Source: Hydractinia symbiolongicarpus (taxonomy: Eukaryota > Cnidaria > Hydrozoa > Anthoathecata > Hydractiniidae). From it: a DNA stretch of 64,000 nucleotides. Position 1 is the first letter of the stretch, and every line of letters starts with the position of its first letter. Below the pieces are notes generated by a model, which did no database searches, was not told where the DNA came from, and saw only the letters and a program-made list of their open reading frames with translations. Of this stretch, positions 1-9,400 are shown in pieces. Position numbers and translations under genes: made by a program. Location of the stretch: the NCBI RefSeq assembly GCF_029227915.1, contig NC_079878.1:18230001-18294000 (forward strand), given 5' to 3'.

Positions 1-615
1 AGGTTTTTTTAGTATTTTTTTACCTGCTTGCAATTGATTAAAAGAAGAAGAAAATGTTTTACTGTGTTTTAATACATTTTACAGCAGTAGAATACTTACT
101 ATCACAAAAACATATTTGTATTCATATTGTTGTTTACGGCTTCATTTATTTTTCAAAAAATCCTTAGCGCTATACTGGCGTTACGTTTCACATATCATAA
201 AGTAGCATATATACTATATATACTGTATATGCTCAAGTATATGCATTTTTGGTCGGAGCAGCTGCGGTATTTAACGGCACTTAGAAGGAAGCATGCTGTA
301 AACACAAGAAAATGTGGCTTTATGTTAGCTTTATTATTTAGAAATTTACTTAATAAATGTTAAATTACAAATTCTCAACATAGTATAAACAGAAAAAGAT
401 GAACTTTTTTTGAAGTGGGATCAACTTTAGCTTCAGATATCTTAGTTGTTTAGCTAGGCTTTGTTTCATTGTTGAAAAAGGTTTCAAAACACTGACACTG
501 ATCAATATATTTTTACTATTTTTACTATGACAAAATGCTGATCGCATTGAACTTAATGGTTCCAACAATCCTGTGTTTGGATATGTGTCTGTGGGTAAAA
601 AACGTTTTACCATTG
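1..615. other. AT-rich stretch without a recognisable gene
   Basis: Both strands give only short open frames without domain motifs. A minus-strand frame of 89 codons (365-634) looks like a chance reading. It runs into the inverted-repeat arm that begins near 630. Confidence 0.5.
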
Positions 616-629
616 TTAAAGAATCCTTT

Positions 630-805
630 AACAATCAGGGTACTTTTTTACAAGTTGGACTCATCTGAAAGATTTGCATGAGAAATGCTAGCTAAATGAT
701 ATATTTTCTTTTTTTAAAACTTCATGTAACTCCAGATATATATAGCTTTTTAAATATTTATTTTTCTTGTCGCTTGACCGCCATCTTGGTCTTCAACCTT
801 CTTCG
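630..805 (+). repeat. Left arm of a 170 bp inverted repeat around a hAT relic
   Basis: This arm matches, in reverse complement and with many substitutions, 5066-5235. Shared blocks include 'caagttggact', 'tcatgtaac(t/c)ccagatat' and a 'ccgccatcttggt'-like block. The two arms enclose the broken hAT transposase at 3150-4754. They lie outside the hAT-type terminus at 5063, so they may belong to an older palindromic repeat that hosted the hAT copy. Confidence 0.6.
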
Positions 806-844
806 TTAAAAATTTTCATTCTAGCTCCAGTCTTTTTTAGTGGA

Positions 845-1075
845 ATGTGACCCTGTTACATATTATTTCAGTAGGGCTTTAATTATTACTGACTGCATAG
901 CTAGAACATATACCTTTGCGGGCAAAGTGAAACGAAACAAAACGAAAGTTCCATGACTTTTCCATGACCTTTTCATGAAAATCCTGTTTTCCATGACTTT
1001 TTTTCTAGGCCAAATAAAATTCCATGACTTTTCCATTATTTCCAGAAATTCCATGACTTGTGGCCACCCTGTCTT
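845..1075 (+). repeat. Solo hAT-type terminus with CATGACTTTTCC subterminal repeats
   Basis: Several tandem variants of 'ttccatgacttttcc' end in 'tggccaccctg' at about 1070. The same terminal word closes the hAT relic at 5063 in the same orientation, so this is a right end without its left partner. About 65 bp around 'ctagctccagtc' and 'tgtgaccct' occur on both sides (near 820-860 and 1090-1133), as expected from a local duplication or nested insertion. Confidence 0.55.
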
Positions 1076-1133
1076 GTTCATTAAAAATTTCAGACTAGCT
1101 CCAGTCCTTTTTAGTGGCATGTGACCCTATTAC

Positions 1134-2209
1134 CAGTCTTGGTCATGAATATTTGCACCTGCGTGCGGTGGTACATACACCTAGACTAATACAGGCGTGT
1201 GATCAGTATCAGAAATTTAGATGGTGTTATTATGAAGAACGTAAAGTAACATTAAAGTTGACCCCTTTCCTTCATGCTGACACTTTATTGCTCGGCTGGT
1301 GCATCACACTGAGACGGAAGACCATTTGGAACCATGCCACAAGTCAGTGCGACCTTCATCGTCACAGAGAATACGGCGAGAAGAGTGCGCACCCATACAA
1401 GTTAAATGCATGGGAAAATGGGAGAGGTTAGGTGTAATAGAGCTAATAGAGCTTTCGGACGAATGTTCTCGTAATGTAATAATACCAAAGAAAAAACATG
1501 TTCAATAAAGTTTAAAAAATCTTTTTAAAAGGGGAAAGAGAAATCAAATACGTTTAGTAATAATAATCGAAAAAATTGTATATGTATTAAAAAGAAGTCC
1601 AGAAGTTCTGTCTCCCAAACGACACAGCAGGCAATAGGTCAGCCCTGCCCTCAGTTTTGTGAGAAGAGATGTTCTGCGAAGACTCTAACAATTGAGTCTC
1701 CTGTACAGTTTTACTTTGCATTAAACTGTGCATGTGACAAGCATTTTCAAAGCATGTCACCGGCGACTTCTGCGATATTCAACTTAATGATGCCCTGACC
1801 TTCAGTTCGTAAATAGCATGTGTACAACTTACTTCCTAATCAGTTTATCTTAAAACATAGAGAGCTAGTTGGGACAGAGCTATTAACTTAAGAAGTACAC
1901 CATTGGGACGGTAGGTCAATAGGACTTGTACTTCATTTCCATTTGTCATCGTCTTAAGGAGAGCTATACAAGGTTAATGACGACATTTTTTGCCAGCTGA
2001 AAAACAAAAAATACTGTCGACGCAGTACCAACTCAAAAAATTTGAAATGTATCTCACATCAGCAACAATGAAGGTGGGTATTTAATAGAAATACACGGAA
2101 GAACAATTATGTATTGGGTAAAGTTCCTTACCCGAACTGTGTACGAAGTAGAACATGGCGTGTGCGGAACCGTACGCGTGCGATCGCACGCCATTTATGA
2201 CCAAGACTG
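1134..2209. mobile_element. Tc1/mariner-type TIR element, non-coding, 1.08 kb
   Basis: The left end starts 'cagtcttggtcatgaat'. The right end, read in reverse complement, starts 'cagtcttggtcataaat' and is followed outside by TA. CAGT ends with TA targets are typical of Tc1/mariner. No transposase is visible inside, so it would be non-autonomous. Its core (about 1222-1870) recurs at 34838-35450 without these ends. The right end shares 'gatcgcacgccatt' with sequence near 15461. Confidence 0.55.
1222..1870 (+). repeat. Dispersed repeat, copy 1
   Basis: About 580 bp are highly similar to 34838-35450 in the same orientation. Shared runs include 'tatgaagaacgtaaagta', 'cttcatgctgacact', 'gaagagtgcgcacccat' and 'ttcggacgaatgttctcg', plus an AATAAA-containing A-rich stretch. 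No conserved frame is seen between the copies, so I do not call it a gene. Confidence 0.75.
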
Positions 2210-3149
2210 TATTACGTAGTATTTCGGTAGCGCCCACAAATTAATGACTTTCATAACCAAAAACAATTAATATACTGTCGCAACATAGTTAAAAAAAATC
2301 AACATACTTTCCACATCAATCTCTGTATGAATGATTTGTTAAAAAAAAAGAAAATCATATACTAGCCGTGTAAGCAATAAAACAAAAAAAATATATATTA
2401 GCAGCAGGTGTGCATGATTTCTTTTATTTCAAATTTAAAAGAATTCATTTCAACAAACAGGTTGTAAAAATTACTGATCTATAACTTGTCGACCTAGGCG
2501 GGGTATGATACTCAAGTGAGCATTGCCAACCTTGTTCTCAACAATCCTTGGGGACTAGGTTGCCTAAGTTACTCAGTAGATAGATATATTTTTTATTAAA
2601 AAACTAGTCGTTAGCCCATGGAAAAATCCACGGGTTTGTCCGTCCTTTTTATACCGCATTGGGTGCGTCTCGCTACTTGCGCAGCTAAGCTACCATTTTG
2701 CATGACAGACGTGTATGGGTATTTTAATATAGATATTAAAAAATCATTAAAAAAGAATACTACTTTAATTCATCACACGATACAGAAAGAGCATGAATTT
2801 ACTGACTAATTAAAGATTGTTTTCATGATATTGTTCCAATATGTAGCGCAAACATCAATGTAGTCTAGTAAGCTAAACTCATCATTTTTTCCCTTTTGCG
2901 ATAGCGCGCTAAAATAAGCAGGGTTACAAAAGCAGGACAGACATCGAAGCGTGAAAGCAGAAAAGAGAGACAGGTATCCTGTCTAACATCAATGCTGCTC
3001 TGCACCTCCATGATTAGACCTTTTAAAAGCACACATTATGCATTAATGTCCAACGAAACCCTCATAATTCACCATTTTTAGCGTCGACAAATAACTGCTG
3101 TAGCTATATTCGCACTTATTAAAATCGATTAGAAAATCTTGTCACTGAA
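2210..3149. other. Intergenic stretch before the hAT relic
   Basis: No gene is recognised. It holds a small Helitron-like end (2605-2720). The part just before 3150 should hold the N-terminal half of the hAT transposase, but no convincing frame remains. Confidence 0.45.
2605..2720 (-). repeat. Helitron-like 3' end fragment
   Basis: On the minus strand this ends in 'cccgtggatttttccatggg', an 8 bp hairpin, then 'ctaacgactag' followed by T. A hairpin shortly before CTAG and a T target is the Helitron 3' signature. The same hairpin theme closes the repeats at 23722, 49275, 50660 and 62572. Confidence 0.45.
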
Positions 3150-4754
3150 TTGAAGGACTCATTGTCGGAGTTATGCTTTAAAAACATGATTCAGCTATCT
3201 ATGGATGGTCCTAAGACAAACTGGAAGGTGCTCAAACTTTTAAACGATCAACGTGTTGAATCAGAGATACCAAAGCTACTTAACATAGGGAGCTGTGGTC
3301 TTCATGTTATTCATGGTGCATTCCGCACTGCCGTAGAAGCAACACCTTGGGATATCAAGAAGATACTTAAAGCTATGTGGCAAATATTTCACGACTCTCC
3401 AGCTAGAAGGGATATTTACATCCGGGAAACCAAGTCTGATGTATTCCCGTTAAGGTTTGTTGAACAGATTCCAGACATGACAACATTTGTTTTCATAGTA
3501 ACTGACACAGTTCAACAGACTCAACAACAACAACAACAACAATTTGGTAATATTTGATTTAATTCACAGATTTTGCACCACAAGATGGATTGAGGACGAG
3601 GACGTAGCAGCAAGAGCAATTGAATTGTGGGACAATGTTGTCAAAGTTATGTCTTATTGGGAGAGTCTCAGCAAAAGCAAACGGCCAAAGTGCAAATCCT
3701 ATGATGTTCTATTGGCTGCTTATAAGGACAAACTTATGGTCACAAAGTTTACCTTTTTCAAGAATATTGCAACGACCCTGAAATGTTACTTAGTTGCTTT
3801 CCAATCAGATAATCCAATGGTTCCTTTCTTGAGTGATGTGCTTGAGGGAATGACTAGAAAAATCATGAACCTTTTTATTCATAAGGAGGTTATGACTGAA
3901 GCAAATACTCCTCGTAAACTTATTAACATTGATGTTGAGGAAGTCCAGAATCGATTGCCAGTTGACATGGTGAACACATGCAGAGCTGTAAAGGCTATCT
4001 TGCGGTCAAAACAGATGGGGCAAAACATCAGTTCCGAAAAGATTGTGTGGCTTTTCTAACTAATCTGATATTGGAGCTACAAGAGAGAAGTCCTTTGAAG
4101 TATCTTATCGTTCGATGCTCCTCCTCATTATCACCAGTCAATAGGGTACAGAACCAACAGAAAGCTACAAGTCAGTTTATATCTCTGGCTGAAAAGCTTC
4201 ATCAGGTTGATCATGTGTTGCCTTCTGTGGGAGATTGGGCAAAAGAAGAGCTTGAGAAATTCTTGTCATCGCTCGACGCACCTACTAAGGAAGAGTTTGT
4301 GCAATTTGATTTCAGCAAATCAAGAGTGGATGAATTCCTAAAGCCGTATTTCAAAGATCAAAAAGCGTTATGGGACATCTGTAAAGTGATCTTCACATTA
4401 TCACACAGTCAATCTGCTTTTGAACGGGGATTTAGTATCAATAAAGAACTGTTGATTGAGAACCTTCAAGGGAAATGTGTTGTTAGCCAAAGAGTTGTAT
4501 ATGACCAACTACAATCAAGACAAGAAATCAAACAAAAGAAAATCAATAACAGACGAAATCAACAATGTTAAAAACCATAAGAAAAGATTAATCTCATCCA
4601 TCAATGCACTGAACACGGATATTGAAAAACTCTGCTACAAAGCTGAGTTTAAGCAAATGCTTTTAGAAGGAAGGTCACCGAAAAGAAAGCTAACATAGCT
4701 GAACTAGATAAAGCTGTGGAGAAGCTAACTAAGGATCTTCAGAAAGAAAAGTAA
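3150..4754 (+). pseudogene. hAT-superfamily transposase, 5'-truncated and frameshifted
   Basis: The family moves DNA by cut and paste in the nucleus. Three overlapping frames read through one hAT transposase: 'NIGSCGLHVIHGAF', then 'CTTRWIEDE', then the C-terminal dimerisation signature 'SQSAFERGFSINKE', then a lysine-rich, helix-prone tail. An intron (3455-3569) joins exons in phase. Frameshifts lie near 4030-4050 and near 4550. The N-terminal zinc finger and the first catalytic region are not recognisable, so about half the protein is gone. It lies inside the inverted-repeat arms 630-805 and 5066-5235, and a hAT-type terminus follows at 4985-5063. The methionine at 3150 is only where the open frame begins. 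Superfamily assignment is firm; the exact family is not. Confidence 0.75.
3455..3569 (+). other. Intron inside the hAT transposase, with (CAA)n
   Basis: The donor is AG|GTTTGT and the acceptor CACAG|A. Splicing joins 'FPLR' to 'FCTTRW' in frame (phase 2), which is how the family normally reads. Without splicing the frame would contain a polyglutamine run from a CAA microsatellite (about 3524-3541) and then stop. Confidence 0.65.
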
Positions 4755-4984
4755 CGTCAATGCTCACAGACTCTATATATATAGGATATTAGTTGATATT
4801 TGTTGTTTTTCTAGTCTATTTTTTTCTAAAGTTCTGATTTTTTATGAATATTCTGTATGAATAAGTTCTTTATATTTTGACACGATTTTGTTGTTTTTCA
4901 TCATGTAGCAAAGTTGTTCTCTAAATAATGAAATTTATGGTTTGTTTGATAATTGATTAATTTAGGGGTTTAATTTTTCTTAAC

Positions 4985-5063
4985 GGTTTTGGTCATGGAA
5001 AAGCCAGGGAAAAGTCATGGAAAAGTCATGGGATTTCTTTTACCAAATTTTGTGGCCACCCTG
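4985..5063 (+). repeat. Right terminus of the hAT element
   Basis: Repeats of 'catggaaaagtcatgg' are followed by 'tttgtggccaccctg'. Read inward from the end this is CAGGGTGGCCACA, a hAT-type TIR. The matching left TIR in opposite orientation is not found; the copy at 1060-1070 faces the same way. Confidence 0.6.
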
Positions 5064-5065
5064 CA

Positions 5066-5235
5066 AGAAGATCACGCGGCCATCAAGGCGGCAAGAAAAC
5101 AAATGTTTAAAAAACGATATCTGGGGTTACATGAACTTTTAACAAAAAAATAATATGTGATTCGGAATTTTTTATGAAAATCTTTCAAGTAAGTCCAACT
5201 TGTAAAAGTACCTCAGGATTCCTTTAAAATTTTGT
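5066..5235 (-). repeat. Right arm of the 170 bp inverted repeat
   Basis: Reverse complement of 630-805 (see there). It starts directly outside the hAT terminus. Confidence 0.6.
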
Positions 5236-5353
5236 TTGTGTTTTTTTATATGTTTTGTACACGTTTTTTATAAGGAAAACTTAACCTAAAAGAAACCTAT
5301 TGTTCTTGAATTTCCTCTTATTTCCACACGGTCACGGTTTCGAATAAAAAGAA

Positions 5354-5369
5354 CCCCCCCCCCCCCCCC
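5354..5369 (+). repeat. C16 homopolymer
   Basis: Sixteen cytosines in a row in otherwise AT-rich DNA. A similar C run occurs near 51461-51478. The length may be inexact in an assembly. Confidence 0.9.
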
Positions 5370-5561
5370 GATTCCCTTCGCCTGTGGCGGGTCAGATATG
5401 TTTCACTGTTATACGGAAATCTAAAAATTCGGCTTTGAACATAAAATATTTTGATTTATTCTGGTGGGTTCCTGCATGGTTTGTGCTCGTTTCTGATGGG
5501 TTCCTGCTTGGTTCCCTTTCCGTTCTGGTGGGTTCTGGTGAGTTCTGGTTGGTTCATGTTA

Positions 5562-6275
5562 GGGATTGTCTCAAAATGTTTGTATGTTCTTTTCGTATAA
5601 TTAGACAAACACTATTAAGTACTTCGTTTTGTAAATGAATGTCATATGAAGTGCGAGGTTTAAAATAAAAAATATAAATAAAGTTTATACGAACTTAAAC
5701 GACTTTTTTTATCATACAAAATGAAATGATACGAACTTTGAGCAAAGTAAATTGCTATACGACCGTAAAACGAACTTCAAAAGTACCGGCGTAATTGCAC
5801 ATAATTATTTAAATACGAAACCAGAAAAAAAAGTAAATAATCCCGTTTTCATGATTTTTAAACAATCTACTGCAAACTTTTTGTTTTCTACGATCCCATT
5901 TTCATGAATTTTAAACGTTCCACAGCGATCTTTTTGCTTTCTACAACCTGTTTTCATGATTTTTAAACTATCTACGGCGACATTTTCGCTTTCCACGATG
6001 CTGTGGAGACGATCCATAAAGGCCTTAGATAATAATTCTAATTAAAATAAACAAAGTTAGTATAGCGAAACAAACTTAAATTGTTGAAAAATTTTTACTG
6101 TAAAGACTATAGATAATAGTCCAATTATAGCTAATAAACTTTATACGAACTTGTAATTTTGATGATACAAAAAAGTTTGTATTAAAAATAAAATGATACG
6201 AAAGATTTGATAAATCAAGACAAAGTTTTTGATACGAATTATACGAAATACGTACAAATATTTTGAGACGATCCC
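5562..6275. mobile_element. PIF/Harbinger-like MITE, 714 bp, with TTA duplications
   Basis: The termini are GGGATTGTCTCAAAATGTTT on the left and, in reverse complement, GGGATCGTCTCAAAATATTT on the right. Both are flanked by TTA (5559-5561 and 6276-6278). A three-base TTA duplication with GGG ends is characteristic of PIF/Harbinger. There is no transposase. The interior is rich in 'gtttgtat' and 'acgaac' words and carries a 53 bp tandem repeat. A longer, inverted relative lies at 25694-26686. The element ends 68 bp before the ERLEC1 start codon, so it lies in or near the 5' UTR or promoter. Confidence 0.75.
5842..6000 (+). repeat. Three tandem units of about 53 bp inside the MITE
   Basis: Units start at 5842, 5895 and 5947. 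Each reads about 'cccgttttcatgattttt' then 'aaac', a 'ctacggcga'-like block and 'ttttgctttctacgat'. The inverted copy near 26050-26190 carries the same array. Confidence 0.8.
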
Positions 6276-6343
6276 TTATAGTAAGTAAATTATTTGACAT
6301 GTTATATATTTGCTACGCTTCTGTAATAGAAAATTGATGTGTA

Positions 6344-6463
6344 ATGATCTTATTTCAAATATTGTACTACTTTGGTATCGTAAAGTTAACATGGAGCATA
6401 TCACCTCAATTTAATGATGACCTACATTATACAATTACTTGGAATGCTCCACTTGCAGATCAG
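6344..6463 (+). CDS. ERLEC1: ERLEC1 exon 1
   Basis: Encodes 40 residues beginning [13 protein letters not shown], a hydrophobic start fitting a signal peptide, then '[13 protein letters not shown]'. An in-frame TGA at 6335 makes this ATG the first possible start. The donor is CAG|GTAAAAG, phase 0. The TTA-flanked MITE ends at 6275, just upstream. Confidence 0.75.
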
Positions 6464-9400
6464 GTAAAAGTTAATCTATCATTTTTTTGAATATGTGGAT
6501 GTTTATAATATGGAAAGGAATTTTTGCAGAGCTTGTTTTTGTGAAATTTATTTTTGCATCTATTTTTACACAATGTTCATGGTTTAATTTAGGTATGCCT
6601 CGAAATTCTATCATTATTTTTTTTTAATTTTACTGGACCGTTGCATCTAAGTGCAACCCGCTAAACCGACTAATGTGATAGAACTCGTGAATATTTATGT
6701 AGATACTAAAAGTGGGAACCAGCGGTAACCAGCATTATTTCGAAGTAACCACCAGAGAACCACCATTATTATGAAGTAACCACCAGAGAACCAGCTGTTT
6801 TTTAAGTTACTATCGGAGAACCAGTATTTTACTTCAGATAAGGTAGCAACGGCAGCCCCAAGATTTGTGACTTTTATGCACAACACTTCATGACCTTAAA
6901 ACTGCCAAATATAATAAATAATAGGGCACCTAGTTCCCAGGGATTTTTTCAGATACTTTATGCTCTTGCTAACTAGCTACTTTTAGTTGTTTTCACAAGG
7001 TCTAATAAAATGCATTCTAGGAAGATTCATTTTCGCGAAAATTAATCTTCCTAGAATATGAATAAAATTCGCGGAAATCGTGATAATTAATCAATAGACC
7101 TATTTCAATATCCATGTCCATTCCGCAAAATACACAGCCGGAATAGACATACTAACATGAAAACGAGGTTAGTTCAGAGATAATTTTAATTTTCCAGTGA
7201 AATGATGCACATATAGTTTGTTTACCTTTATTATTTCTCAAATTAACTTGTCAAATGGGCAAATTATGAACTTTTGGTAAAAGAAATAGAAATTGGCATT
7301 TATTTTATACCCATTGGGCTTATTAAAGTTGCTGGTTTATATTTTTTTACTAGTGTTTAGCTAGCTAAGGTTGATTGGTTTGGATTTTATTTATAGTTAC
7401 ACTAGCACACTAGCATTGGTTACTACTAGTTAGCTAGTTGAGCTTTAACCAGCATTGTAGACATATATATACACTTTATTCTTTGTTATTGGATATATAT
7501 ATATTTTAAACATCTGTAAATAACACTATGACTTGTCTATCCTAAGCATGTTGGATTGGTGGTATTCGGCTGAATACTGGTCCTATGTTAACAAATTGTA
7601 AGAGCAATGCAATCAGCCAAGGTAAAAGCATGCTTACTCATAAGTACTTTTGACCCTTGATTTTTTAAAAATTATGGCCTGTAAGAATGTAACAGTTGCA
7701 GCTACAGAAAGTTGTTGTTTTTAAATTCACAAATTGTTCTGTCAATCAATAGTATTTCTGTAAGTATTGCCACTAATATTATTTCTATAAGTATTGCTAT
7801 ATATATTGTTTTTTTCCATGTCAGGTATAACTATGGGTATTGTAATTTATTTGTACCTAAAAGCAAAGATCAACAACCTATGGAAAAATATTTTTTTAAA
7901 GGGTGCTCTTCTTAGACAAATCGAATAAATTAACATAAAAACTCTATATACTTGTATCCACTACGATCCTTTCAATATGGCAGTTGCAAATAATACAACC
8001 AACATTGTTCTGACCTTAGTTAATAACTAAGGTCAGAACAGCTAGTAAACAACTTGGCGTCCTGAACTTTATCTAAACTAACCTCGTTTTCATGCAATGT
8101 TTTGATTTTTCGCCACCACGTTTAATCATGAAAAGGCGATATAGAAATAGGTCTATTTAAGCTGTTTTTTTTTCGCCTAAAGACAATAATGGAAACAAAA
8201 AAAAACAGAACGAAAACAGTGTTTTCAGGATTAAAGTTCATTCTTGTAACATGTTTCAAGGAAAAAACGTTCATATTTTTTACTTGAACAAAGAACAAAG
8301 ATATAATATGTTTTGAGTATCATAAAGTTATGAAATTAGAACTATCAGCACACACAAAATGGAAGAATGTTAAAAGAAAATGTCCCACGATATATATATT
8401 TTCAGTTAACTTGACTTAAAATTGACTTGAATACACAGAAGTTGTAGTTATAAGCAATTATTCCAACTTGATTTGGAAAGATATCATATAAAAGAAGTAA
8501 AGTCACAAAAGTATAAAAACCTCTTATTGAATAGAACTAAATGTTTTACATGGGAGTTATTCGATGTTGTTGCCTTTTGTTTTAAGCTTGTGTATCTCCA
8601 AAGGTATGGGATGATTCTGTGTTCCTTACGATGTATTTATTGAATCAAAATTGTAGTTTTGGTCAAGTTCTATAATATAATGATGCACGTTTCCAAAAGA
8701 TTTCTTTTTTTGATCGTTTTTGTCCGTATATAGATATATTCGTTACATATAGGGTTAACAATTCAGATATTAGCTCGTTATTTAAAATAATAATTTTTTT
8801 TTGGTAATTCTGGCATGTGGTTTTTAAATACTAATACAGTCAGTATTTTTTTCATAAAGCCTGCATGATGCCCAAGTCACACCAGACATAAAGATTTCAG
8901 AAAGAACAGGTCATGAACTGCTGTCTACATTATAAAATTTTGCACATTTGAAGCAGTAGTTGCATTTATTTTATTTTTATCTATTTTACTGGTTATTCTC
9001 TTGTGGTTACTTAAAAAAACTGCTGGTTCTCTGTTGGTTACTTTAAAATACTTGCAGTTCTCTGGTGGTTACTTCAAAATACCGCAGGTTACTGCTGGTT
9101 CCTACTTTTAGGAAAAGCGGAATATTTAGTATTTTAGGGAAGTTGCTAACTTTTGTCTGGTTTAGTATCTGCTGGTTTATGAGCGAAACAAAACCCATCA
9201 AGTTTATTATCATAATAAATAGGCAATTGTAAAACATTTTTGTATTTGCCTATCTAAGCATTTTTAAATCTCATTAAAATTACAAAATTCATCAAAACGT
9301 AAAGAAATAACGATTTTGTTGGGCAGAAAACAGAAACATCGATTTGGGCAGACCAGTGAAAAAACCACAAGCAGAACTTTTCCAAAATGTATCATTTTAA

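Noticed and set aside
365-634. 89-codon minus-strand frame at the left edge
   Set aside because: No domain, and the frame is not part of the hAT transposase that lies on the other strand.
1114-1508. Overlapping plus-strand frames over dispersed repeat copy 1
   Set aside because: The homologous copy at 34838-35450 does not keep the frames, so coding is unlikely.
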